A stretch of 64,000 bases of DNA from Pyropia yezoensis. Taxonomy: Eukaryota; Rhodophyta; Bangiophyceae; Bangiales; Bangiaceae. The notes beneath the pieces are model-generated. The model was not told the DNA's origin. It saw nothing but the letters and a program-made list of their open reading frames with translations, and made no database searches. Numbering within the stretch: the stretch's first letter is position 1; every line of letters begins with the position of its first letter. The stretch lies in contig CM020618.1 of assembly GCA_009829735.1 (NCBI GenBank), positions 12,119,119-12,183,118 on the forward strand. The letters run 5' to 3'. The position numbers were made by a program, and so were the translations under genes. Shown here one piece after another: positions 1-9,562 of this stretch.

Positions 1-276
1 GGCGGCGGCGGCGGCGTGCCAGCGGGGGCGGCCGGCGGGCGCACACCACCGCACCACCCGCCCGGGACCAGAGGGGCGGAGCCGCCACCCCCGCCCCCGG
101 CGGCGGCGCTCTTTGACGCCGTCGCCGCCCACGACGCGGCGGCCGCGGCGGAGCGGGCGGCGGCGAGGTGGCGGGGGGGAGCGGCGGCAGCGGCGGCGGC
201 GTGGCGATCCGACGGCGTCGGGGGCACCGGCAGCGGCTGAGGCAGATGGGTGAGCGTGGGGGGGGGGTTCCTCCCT

Positions 277-358
277 CGTGCCGTGCCGTGCCGTGCCGTG
301 CCGTGCCGTGCCGTGCCGTGCCGTGCCGTGCCGTGCCGTGCCGTGCCGTGCCGTGCCG
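277..358. repeat. (GTGCC)n pentanucleotide microsatellite
   Basis: About sixteen uninterrupted copies of GTGCC are followed by a few degenerate copies to about 367. A unit of 5 nt reads through all three frames, so the array is unlikely to be coding. Confidence 0.9.
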
Positions 359-671
359 TTCCGTGCCGCGCGACGGCGGGGCGGCCGTCGCGGCAAGCCC
401 GAGGCGGTAGCGGCGTCGGTGGAGGCGGCGGGCGCGGCGGCGTACGCCGCCGCGCGTTGGCGGCAGCAGGGGCGGGCGCCTGTGCCAACCCCGCCAGCCT
501 CCCCTCCCCCACCCGCCACGGACTCTCCTGGCGTGTCCGTGGCGCGGCACCGGCGGCGCGGCCGGCAAGGACGCAAGGTGGTGGCCGCGGAGGAAGAAAA
601 CACAAGGAAAAGAGCATGGGTGTGGCGTGGGGGCGTGGGGAGGGAGTGCCGGGGTGGTGAACTGGGAACGA

Positions 672-674
<3 letters not shown>

Positions 675-709
<35 letters not shown>
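675..709 (+). repeat. A35 homopolymer tract
   Basis: Thirty-five consecutive A residues lie in a region otherwise close to pure G and C. It could be the tail of an old retroposed transcript or a simple slippage product. No flanking target duplication was recognised. Confidence 0.85.
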
Positions 710-712
<3 letters not shown>

Positions 713-939
713 ACGAGACCGTCGGGCGCTGGCTGGAGGGATGTGGGGCACCGGGCGCTTGTTGAGGGGTGGGAGAAGGGCGGGGAGGAGCCGCGGGGTG
801 GGTCGCCCGCGCAGCGGGAGGCGAGCGGCACCCGAAAGCCCACCACACACAAAACAAACAAAAAAACAGTCGGGAAGGGTTGGGGGGGGGCGGGGGGAGT
901 GCAGCGGGAACGGGTGGGTGGGCGGGTAGGTGGGGGGCG

Positions 940-1068
940 GGGACGAGGCGCGCACGACAAGACGCTCGCCTTCTTCCTCGCAGGGACGAGGCGCGCACGA
1001 CAAGACGCTCGCCTTCATCCTCGAGGGGACGGGGCGCGCGCGACAAGACGCTCGCCTTCTTCCTCGCC
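940..1068. repeat. 43-bp tandem repeat, three copies
   Basis: Copies start at 940, 983 and 1026. Each contains GACAAGACGCTCGCCTTC; they differ at a few positions only (for example TTCTTCC versus TTCATCC). The unit is not a multiple of three. Confidence 0.85.
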
Positions 1069-1126
1069 CCCCCCCCCTCAACCTCCCACCGACCTCCCCG
1101 CGCGCCCCCGCGCCACCCAACGCGCC

Positions 1127-1581
1127 TCACCCCCCCCCCGCCATGGCCCGCAGCCGCCCGTCGGGGGCGATGCCAAACACCCGGCCGGCGGCGGTGGCGG
1201 CGGCGGCGGCCGGCCCGTCAAGGACCTCGTAGCCCCCAAACGGGGGGAGCGCCGCCGCGGGTGGGGGGCGGGGGGGGGGGCGGGCGCCCGCGCCGCTGCC
1301 GCGACCGCCGCGGTGGCCGGTTTCGCTGGTGGTCGTGGTCGTGGTCGTCAAGGGAGAGTCGGCGGCCGCGGCACTGGCGGCAGGGGGGGTGCTGCCGCCG
1401 GCGGGGAAGGGGGCAGAGGGGGTGGCAGCGGCCGGCTCCCCCCACCCCCACGCAAGCGACCGAGACGGCGACGGCGGCGGCAGCGGCGGCGCATGGGCGC
1501 GCACCGCCGCCACGGAGGTGGCAGGTGACGGTGGCGGCGGCGGCGCGGGGACGGGCGGCGGCAGCGGGGTGGCAGCAGCCA

Positions 1582-1612
<31 letters not shown>

Positions 1613-1906
1613 CGGCGGTACGGCCACAGCCGCAGCAACGGCGGGCGGCAGCACGGCCGCCGCCGGCGGGCCGACGGTCCGACGCGGCGGCGGCGCCCCC
1701 GCGGCGGGCGTGTCGGCGGCGGCCGCGTCGGCGGCCGCCACCGCCGCCGCCCAGACGCGGCCCGCCGACAGCCGCGACGGCGGTAGGTGGAGGGTGTAGC
1801 GCTGAAAGGTGCCCGCCGCGGCGGCACGCGGCGGCGGGGTCGAGCTGGCGGCGGCGGCGGTAGCCCAGTGGCGGCCGCCCGTGTAGGACAGCGGGGCGCC
1901 ACCATA

Positions 1907-1943
<37 letters not shown>

Positions 1944-3016
1944 GCGGCCTCCGGCGCGTCGCCCCGCCACGATGGGGGCGGACAGGGGGTGGCGGGGGGG
2001 AGGTCGTGCATCTTGGCGCGGAGGGCAACCGCCGCCGCCCGCGACGCGGCCGACCCCAGCGGGGGGAGCGGCGGCCGGCACGCCGCCTTGGCAGCTGCCG
2101 CCGCCGCCTTGGCAGCCGCCACCGCCACCGCCGCGTCGGCTGGGCGGAGGAGGCCGTTGCGCCGCGGGTCCACCGCGGCCGCAGCGGGGGCGGCGGCGGC
2201 CGCGGCGGCCGAGGGACGCCGCGGGGACGAGGGCGCGGCGGCTGGACCGCCGACGGGCCCCGAGGGGGCAGCACCCCGCCGCCGGCGGGAAGGGGAGGCG
2301 CGGGCAGCCGCCGCCGGGGGGAAGGGGGACGCGACGTCGGCCGCGGGGGGAAAGCGGGGCGGCCGCACCGCCGTCACCATTGCCGCCGCCGACGCTGGCG
2401 ACGGCGGTGACGGCAGCGACGGCGGCGGCGCGGGCGGCGGCGACGGGGGTGACGGCGGCGGCAGCGGCAACGCGGGCGGCGGTGGGGCTGCCGCCGCGGC
2501 CGCGGGCACGCCCTGCAGCGGGGGCGGGCAGTCCCAGGACCCCCCCCGCGACCGCCCCCGCCGGGGCCGCCGCTGCCCGGCCGACGCTACGTAGACGGCC
2601 GCCGCCTCGGCGGCGGTCCACCCCGCGTGGCGGTGCCGCGCCGCGGCGGCAGCGTCGGTGACCGTGAGAGGCGGCGGCGGCGTCGGCGGCAGTGGTGGTG
2701 GTGGTGGTGGTGCAGGTAGTGGTGCTGGTGGCGGCGAAGACGGTAGTGGTGGCGATGGAGGCCGCCGCCGTGACAGGGGTGGGGAGGGCGGCCGCCGTCG
2801 GATGGCCGCCGTGGACACTCCGCCCGCCGCCGCCCACCGCGCGCGGCGGCCACCCGCCGACGCGGCATAGTAGGCTGCCGCCGCCGAGTCGCTGACCGTC
2901 GCGAACCGTCGCCGCCGTGCCGCCGACGCCGCCGCACTGTCCGCGTCTGCAACGACAGGGGCAGCAGGAAAACCGCCACCGCTGCTGCCGCCGCCACCGC
3001 CGCCACCGCCACCACC

Positions 3017-3047
<31 letters not shown>

Positions 3048-4144
3048 CCGCCATCCCCCGGCCAAGGGGTGGCCAGCGGGGTGGGCGGCGCAGCCGCCCA
3101 CCGTGCGCGGCGCCCCCCCGCCGAGGCGTCGTAGTGCGCCGCCGCGTCCGTGTCGCTAAACGTGGCAAAGCGCCGCCGTCGCGCCGCCGACGCGGCGGCG
3201 CTGTGGTCGGTCCCACCACCGCCACCGCCGCCGCCGCCCCCGCCGCCGCCGCCCCCGCCGCCGCCGCCACCGTCACCGTCGCCACCGCTGCCATACCCCC
3301 ACGACGCTGTGTCCCGGGGCGGTGGCGGCGACCGCGGCCGCGGTGGGGAGTAATGCCGCGGCGGCGGCGGCGGCGGCGGGGAGTAGTACCGCGGCGGCGG
3401 CGGTGGCGGCGGCCGCGGCGGCGGCGGCGGCGGGGAGGAGTGCCGGAGCGGCGGCGGCGGCGGCGGCGGGGAGGCGTGCGGTGGCAGCGGCGGCGGGGGC
3501 GGCGGTGGGAGCGGCGGCCGCGGCCGGTGCCGCCGCCGCGGCGGTGACGGCGGGGGCGGCGGGTGGCCGGCGGTGGCGGCGGCGGCGGCCGCCGCCGCTG
3601 CCGCCGCCACCCGCGACCGGGCGGCGGCCAGGCGGGCGACCGCCACGGGCGCGGGCGACGGCGGGCCGGCCGCCGTGGGCGATGGCGGCGGCGAGTGGGG
3701 TGCCGCGCGTGGCTGCGCCACGCCGCCGCCGTCGCCGCCGTCGCCACCGCCGCCGCCACCGTCGCCGTCGAGACGACCGCCGCGGCGGTCGTCGTGCCGA
3801 TGCGGTCCCGCCCCCCACCCCCGGCCCCCCGCCTCTGACGGTGGGGCCCACCCCCCGCCACCGCCGCCACCCCCCCCACCACCATCCCCGCCGCCGCCGC
3901 CGCCGCCGCCACGCGGCTGCACCACCTCCCCCCCCCCCCCCCCCCTGCCGGTAACCAGCGGTGGGGTGGCCGGGCGTCCCGCGGCGCCACCGCCGCCTCG
4001 GCGGCGGCATAGACCGCCGCCGCCTGGGCGGCAGAGACGGTGCCCCAGCGGCCGCGGCGGCGGTCGGCCGCCGCCGCCGCGGGGGCGGGGCCGCCGTCGA
4101 GGGGGGGGGTGGCGCGCCGGCCGTCGGCATCAGCGGCAGCAGCG

Positions 4145-4175
<31 letters not shown>

Positions 4176-5473
4176 GGGCGAGAAAGGGGGACGGCGGAGG
4201 GGACGGCGGTGGGCCCACGGGGGGGGACCACCACGCGCTGGCAGCGGGCGGGGCGCCCGGCGAGCCGGGCGGGCCGCCACCGCCACCGCCGCCGCCGCCG
4301 TCGCCGCCGCGGTCACCGCCGCCGCTGCCCCGCCCAGACCCGTAGGGTGTCCCGGCGGGCGTTGGGGGCGGGTCCCCCCGCCGCGCCTCCCCGTGTGGCA
4401 GGCCCCGCAGGTGCGCGCCGAGGCGGGCGGCGAGGTCCTCCCCCTCCAGCTGGGGGACCCCCCCCCCCGGCGGCCACAACGGCGACGGCTGCTCCCCTGC
4501 CGGTGGCACCCCCGCCGCCGCCGCGGCCGCGGCCGCCGCACTGCCCTCCACCCCGCCGGCGTGCCGACCCGCAGCGGCCGTGCCACCCGCCGCCGTGGCG
4601 GCGGCTGCCTGCGCCGCCGCCTCCACCATCAGCAACGTCGTCGACGGCAACGACAGCAGCCGCGCGGCCGCCGGGCCAGACACGCCAGCCGGCCGACCAG
4701 CAGCACCCGCCGCCGCCACCGTCGTGCCCACCGCCACCGCCCGCCCTGGCGTGGCGGGCAGCCCGCCGCGCCCCCCCCCCCCCGCCCCCCCCCGGCCGGC
4801 AGCCGCAGCGGCCGCCGCCCCCCCCCCCCCCCCCCCGGCCGCCCCCCCCCCCCCCCCGGGGCGGTCACAAACCGGTCCTTCCCCCCCCCCCCCCCGGGGC
4901 GGTCACAAACCGGTCCTTCCCCCCCCCCCCCCCGGGGCGGTCACAAACCGGTCCTTCCCCCCCCCCCCCCCGGGGCGGTCACAAACCGGTCCTTCCCCCC
5001 CCCCCCCCCCGCAGCGGCAAGCGCAGCAGCAGCGGCGGCCGCCACCCCCCGCCCCCCCCCCCCCCCCCCGCCCCGCCGCCGCGTCGGGCACCCACCCCGT
5101 CGACGCGGGGGTGGGCGGCGGGGACGCCGGGTAGCGGGGCGACGGCGGGCGGGGGAGGAGGCGACTGCCGCCGCCGGGGGGGGTGGCGGCGGCGGTGGCC
5201 TCGGCGGTGGCGGCGGCGGCGGCGGCGGCGGCGGCAGCGGCGGCCGAGGCCGCGGCGGGGGCCGGGGGGGCGCCGCCCGCCAGCGACGACGACGACGACG
5301 ACGACGACGATGCGGCCGCCGCAGCTGCGGCTGCCGCCGCCATGGCCGCCGCGTCCACCCGCGTGCCGTCGGCCATGGAGCACGCGGCGGGGGGCGCGGG
5401 GGGGGGGCGGGGGTGTCCGCCGCCACCCCCGCCGGCCATGCTCGTGCGGCCGGCGGCGGCGACGCCACGCCGC

Positions 5474-5505
<32 letters not shown>

Positions 5506-5785
5506 TGCCGCCGCCGACGAGGCGGCGGCCGGCTCCCCCCCAACGTCGGGTGCCCATGTCACGGAGCGGCGGGGGGCGGCAGCGGCGGCTGCCGCCGACG
5601 GGGCAGCGGCCAGCTCCCCCCTCACGGCGGGCGCCCACGTCACGGTCCGGCGGGGGACGGCCGCGGCGGTGGCGGCGGCGGCTGTCGCGCCACCCGCACC
5701 GTCGGCAGCACCGCCGCCGCCACTGCCGCCGCCGCCGCCGCCGCTGCCGCCGCCGGCCGCCGAGGCGGTGGCGGAGCCCATGGGG

Positions 5786-5820
<35 letters not shown>

Positions 5821-6478
5821 TCGCCTCAAACGACGTCACGGTGGTGGTGGTGGTCATCGTCCTCGCCGTCGACGCCGCCACCTCCGCCGCCGCCGCCGCC
5901 GCCGTCACCGACGCGGCCACCGTCCCGCGGGCGGCGGCCACCGCCGGCCGGACCGCCACCGCGGCGGCGGCCACCGCCGCCCGGCACGTGGCGAGGCGGT
6001 CGGCCGCCGCCGCCGCGGCGGCGGTCGCGGCGGCGGCGGCCGCCGCGGTCGGGGCACCCCTGCCCGACGCGGCACCGGCACCGGCACCGGCGGCAGCAGC
6101 AGCAGCAGCAGCCGCAGCAGCAGCAGCAGCGGCGGTGGCAGTAGCAGTAGCGGTAGCGGCGGCGGCCTCTGCGTTGCGGGCGGCAACGAGCAGCGGGCGC
6201 AGCGGGGAGAGGGCGGCGGCCAGCCACGTGGCGGCGGCAGCAGCCCCCCCCCCCCCCCCCCCCCCGGCGACCGCGTCGGCGGCGGCCGCGTCGTCGGCGG
6301 CAGCGACCGCCGCGTCAATGGCGGCGACGGCGGCGGCAACGGCCGCCGCGTGCGTGGCGTCATGGGCGGCGGCGGCGGCGGCGGCGGCGAGCGTGGCGCC
6401 GTCGGGTGCGGGCGGGTGGGCGGCGGCGAGCGCGGCGGCCACGGCCGCCGCGTGCGCCGCGGTGTGGTCCGCGTCCAT
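1127..6478 (-). CDS. Large Ala/Pro/Gly-rich repetitive protein, frame broken at homopolymers
   Basis: This is probably one minus-strand gene seen in several frame segments. The likely start is the ATG at 6478, opening an Ala/Asp/His-rich N-terminus (MDADHTAAHAAAVAAALAAA). Frames switch at the poly-C/poly-G tracts near 5800, 4860-5010 and 3930, and the last segment ends LPPFGGYEVLDG...RLRAMAGGG and a stop at 1127. Evidence for coding is a module repeated about four times (plus-strand positions near 4002-4060, 3125-3182, 2865-2917 and 2583-2645). Its core resembles FATVSDSAAAAYYAASAG, with Tyr codons kept inside GC-saturated DNA. A second motif, PRR(T/S)VTWAP, occurs twice near 5560-5660. No known domain is recognised. 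The frame switches may be sequencing errors in homopolymers, real decay, or slippage variation. The main alternative is that the whole stretch is non-coding GC microsatellite. Confidence 0.45.
4858..5010. repeat. 38-bp minisatellite with C14 tracts, four copies
   Basis: Copies begin at 4858, 4896, 4934 and 4972. Each consists of GGGGCGGTCACAAACCGGTC followed by CTT and a C tract of about 14. Period 38 is not divisible by three, so each copy changes the reading frame of any protein crossing it. Confidence 0.9.
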
Positions 6479-6771
6479 GGGCGGCGGGGGGGTGGTGCCG
6501 CCGCCGCCGCGTGCGGCGGCCATAGGTGGCGGCGGCGGTGGCGGACAAGGGCCGTGGGGGGGGGACAGGGGCGGGGGGAGGCGGCGGAGAGGGTCGGGGG
6601 GGGGGGAAGAGGCGGCGACGGGCGGGGGCGGTGGCGGGGGCGGGGGCGGGGGCGGGGGCGGGGGCGGGGGGCGGGGGCGGGGGCGGGGGGGGGGGTGCCC
6701 GCCGCCGCCGCGTGCGGCGGCCATAGGGGGAGGGGGGGGGGTCCGCGGCGGCGACCCAGCGGGGGGGGGGG

Positions 6772-7271
6772 NNNNNNNNNNNNNNNNNNNNNNNNNNNNN
6801 NNNNNNNNNNNNNNNNNNNNNNNNNNNNNNNNNNNNNNNNNNNNNNNNNNNNNNNNNNNNNNNNNNNNNNNNNNNNNNNNNNNNNNNNNNNNNNNNNNNN
6901 NNNNNNNNNNNNNNNNNNNNNNNNNNNNNNNNNNNNNNNNNNNNNNNNNNNNNNNNNNNNNNNNNNNNNNNNNNNNNNNNNNNNNNNNNNNNNNNNNNNN
7001 NNNNNNNNNNNNNNNNNNNNNNNNNNNNNNNNNNNNNNNNNNNNNNNNNNNNNNNNNNNNNNNNNNNNNNNNNNNNNNNNNNNNNNNNNNNNNNNNNNNN
7101 NNNNNNNNNNNNNNNNNNNNNNNNNNNNNNNNNNNNNNNNNNNNNNNNNNNNNNNNNNNNNNNNNNNNNNNNNNNNNNNNNNNNNNNNNNNNNNNNNNNN
7201 NNNNNNNNNNNNNNNNNNNNNNNNNNNNNNNNNNNNNNNNNNNNNNNNNNNNNNNNNNNNNNNNNNNNNNN
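6772..7271. other. Assembly gap, 500 N
   Basis: Exactly 500 N. The fixed length suggests an arbitrary scaffold join, not a measured gap. The flanks differ sharply: poly-G microsatellite on the left, ordinary-complexity DNA on the right. Confidence 0.95.
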
Positions 7272-7884
7272 ACGACCTGGGCTGAACATGCTGTTTCGGC
7301 GCGATACTACATCGTGACGATGTACGGCACGCCGCTGCCAAGGCCAGCAGGCCGTGGCGGGCAGCATCTGATTTGCTCGCAAGGACCTCGGCCGATTTGC
7401 GCTCGGATCTGCCTCGTGCGGGACTCGGACACGGCCCCACTCTGTTGTGGTGTTGCGCCCGTACGTTTTCCTGGAGCTCGTGAGTCAACAAGCTAGCCAG
7501 GCAGTAGACCCCACACCCACCGGTCACTCAGGACCGGTTCATTTGTTGACACACCTGTTCACATGAAGCCCGCACGCTTTTTCCTCTGCAGTGCAGCAGG
7601 CTATCTGAGAACACGGGCGGTCCGCCGACCAGATACCTTCACCTTCGCGGCACGTCCTCACCGTTGCACTCTCACCGTTGTGGCGCACGCGCGGCTGTCC
7701 CCTCCAACTCCCCCATGCCTCTCACCTTGTCTTCATCTTCTCCCTTCACGAACCCCGCGGGCGCTTGAGAATGCCTCCCCACCGACGGACGAGACGTAGC
7801 CGGCCTGACAGCGTCCGAGGGACGTCCGGACTCGTCCGACCCGCCCGACGCTCTCACCGGCTGCGCCGTCGGGAGAGCGACCAG
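7272..7884. other. Upstream region of the RING-like gene
   Basis: I find no supported gene in this stretch. It begins the middle contig and probably holds the promoter and 5' leader of the gene starting at 7885. The frame of that gene is open further upstream, but only from a GTG at 7678, and the upstream residues look random. Confidence 0.4.
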
Positions 7885-8670
7885 ATGGCCGCCGCGTCGT
7901 CTGCCCACGACACGGCAGTCGCTGCGGGGGGGGCCCCTGTGTCGTCGCGTGCCACCCGGGCCTCGGGACGTGCGTCATCGACCACACGGCGGGCTGTGCT
8001 GCGGACAACCGCCAAGACGCCTGCCGCCGGCTTGGCGGACACGGTGGGGACGCCCAGTGACATGGGGGACCCAGCGAATGCCAATCCTTCGGGGTCCGAC
8101 GAGGGCGGAGTGGCAACCCAGCGTCGCACGCGGTACATGTATGTTGACGCAGTTGTGCCGCCCAGGGCGAGGGATCTCGTCGCTGCCTCTGTCACTTCAG
8201 ATGTGGGCCCCATCCTACCGTCTGTCACTGCCGTCCTGGAAGCGATGGATAGCTGGCGGTCGTCTCGGCGGGCGGGCTCAGGCGGGCCCGTCGCTCCTGC
8301 TCCACCATCATCTACTCGCCTGCGTATTGAATACACTTACGAGGACACGGCGCTAGACTCCGCGTGGGCGGCCCCCGCGTCTGCTGGTGGTCTGGACGCC
8401 AACCGTGACGGGGTGCCTCCGAGCGTGATGCGTCAGCTGCATCGTTTTTTCTTGAGCACGCGGGACTTGGCAGATGGAGTGGCTCGTTGTGCTATATGCT
8501 TTGACTCTTTGGGTGGGGCGAAGGAGCTGCTCCGCCTCCCATGTTGGTGCGCTTTTCACAGGGAGGAGATTGAATTGTGGCTGTCGAACCATGCGACATG
8601 CCCTGTGCATGTCACAAGGATCGTGGAGGAGTACCTCAACGACAACGAGCGTTTTTCCTGTAGCCAGTAA
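7885..8670 (+). CDS. RING-like zinc-finger protein with unusual ligands
   Basis: The protein is 261 residues from the first good ATG. It has an Ala/Ser/Arg-rich N-terminal half, then a charged middle section containing YMYVDAVVPPRARDLV. Near the C-terminus (about residues 200-245) is a RING-like finger: CAICFDSLGG, then LPCWCAFHREEIELWL, then CPVH. The order and spacing resemble a RING-H2 E3 ubiquitin or SUMO ligase finger. However, the usual C-x-H-x2-H-x2-C core reads C-x-C-x2-H-x2-E, and the last pair is CPVH where C-x2-C is normal. It may use altered zinc ligands or be inactive for E2 binding. It is the first gene of the middle contig, which also carries SUMO-protease-like and SET genes, so a role in protein modification is plausible but inferred. 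Confidence 0.6.
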   Translation: MAAASSAHDTAVAAGGAPVSSRATRASGRASSTTRRAVLRTTAKTPAAGLADTVGTPSDMGDPANANPSGSDEGGVATQRRTRYMYVDAVVPPRARDLVAASVTSDVGPILPSVTAVLEAMDSWRSSRRAGSGGPVAPAPPSSTRLRIEYTYEDTALDSAWAAPASAGGLDANRDGVPPSVMRQLHRFFLSTRDLADGVARCAICFDSLGGAKELLRLPCWCAFHREEIELWLSNHATCPVHVTRIVEEYLNDNERFSCSQ

Positions 8671-9100
8671 ATGTGCCTCCGTCGAGGCGCCATCGTTGCG
8701 CTTTTGCTTTACTTCAGCGCACATCTCCAGTGCTTTTCGCCTTGTCTCAAGCAGGGGCCTGTATACTTGTGCCGCCCCGGCAACACCGCTATGTAGGCTG
8801 TGCATGCTGTCGGCATTTTGCCGCCTGCCTTGTATTTGGTACCGTGCCGACCTAGAGGCAACCGCCATAAAATCCGCTTGTACGAGAATGTGGGGCAGGG
8901 ACCATTTCAAAGTGAGCAGGTGCCGTTGCCTCAGGGTGGCAGCGGGCGAGGATGCCGTGGGCGAGGTGCTCAGGGGACGGCAGCGCGCACGAGCCTTCGC
9001 TGGACGCGCCATTCGGCACGACTAGTTCCCAGAGGAACCCGCGTATGTGGCTCATTCAAAAGGTATCGAATTCAACGTCGTGAGTAGTGGTTTGGCTGCG

Positions 9101-9150
9101 TCGGCACGAAACGGAAACGTATGTGTCGGCACGAAACACGTGTCGGCACA
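9101..9150 (+). repeat. Cluster of TCGGCAC half-sites
   Basis: TCGGCACGAAAC occurs at 9101-9112 and again at 9125-9136, then TCGGCACA at 9143-9150. These match one arm of the dyads found in other intergenic stretches of this contig. Confidence 0.6.
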
Positions 9151-9189
9151 CAATTTCGACCAGATGCCTCGGCTGGTGGCTTCCCTGCA

Positions 9190-9510
9190 GCTTGCCTGCG
9201 CGCGGTGGCAGGCTGGCGCGTGGGCCGTATGCCGGCCGTTCATCGACGTGCTTCGGCGCACTTCTTGCGCCGAGGGCCCCAGACCGGGCGAAACCCGGAC
9301 CGATTTTTTTTGTGCCGGTGCGTAAACGCTGGGCTCCCCCCCTCCTGCCTGCGTGCGGTGGCAGGCTGAGGCGTCGGCCGCTTGCCGGCCGACAATCGAC
9401 GTGCTTCGGCTTGTTTCTTGCCCCTAGTGCCCCTGAGCAGCGGACCTCTTCGGCAAGGCAGGCGCATCTCTTCCGTACGCGACCCGAACCACGTTTTGTG
9501 CCGGTGCGTC
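9190..9510 (+). repeat. Approximately 158-bp imperfect tandem duplication
   Basis: Two copies begin near 9190 and 9348. Shared blocks in order are CGCGGTGGCAGGCTG or CGTGCGGTGGCAGGCTG, then ATCGACGTGCTTCGG, then TTTGTGCCGGTGCGT, then GGCTCCC. They have diverged by substitutions and small indels. Confidence 0.65.
9252..9273. repeat. Dyad TTCGGCGCA-N6-TGCGCCGA
   Basis: The eight-base arms TCGGCGCA and TGCGCCGA are perfectly complementary around a six-base loop. It shares the TTCGGC/GCCGA core with dyads at 14007, 21311, 23117 and 23172. Confidence 0.6.
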
Positions 9511-9562
9511 AACCCTCGGCTCCCTCCCCCTCCCGACTTCGAACGCGTTCGCAATCTTGACG

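Larger units (their letters stand above)
1..1126. other. GC-rich non-genic flank with simple repeats
   Basis: I see no convincing gene here. The stretch is GGC/GCC-rich and holds a pentanucleotide array, a 35-base A tract and a 43-bp tandem repeat (listed separately). Long frames are open only because stop codons are rare in such base composition. It lies downstream of the minus-strand repetitive gene that ends at 1127 and may include its 3' untranslated region. Confidence 0.6.
8671..9562. other. Intergenic region with dyads and a tandem duplication
   Basis: I see no gene. The stretch carries three TCGGCAC half-sites at 9101-9150, a dyad at 9252-9273 and an approximately 158-bp imperfect tandem duplication at about 9190-9510, all listed separately. 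It separates the RING-like gene from the Ala-rich gene. Confidence 0.5.

Noticed and set aside
1-6771. Many open frames of 60-1300 codons on both strands of the first contig
   Set aside because: GC-saturated repeats contain almost no stops. Only the minus-strand set with repeated Tyr-containing modules has positive evidence.
3573-7496. A 1307-codon plus-strand frame crossing the gap
   Set aside because: It runs through 500 N and consists of Pro/Arg runs, with no ATG start or domain. It is the shadow of the minus-strand repetitive region.
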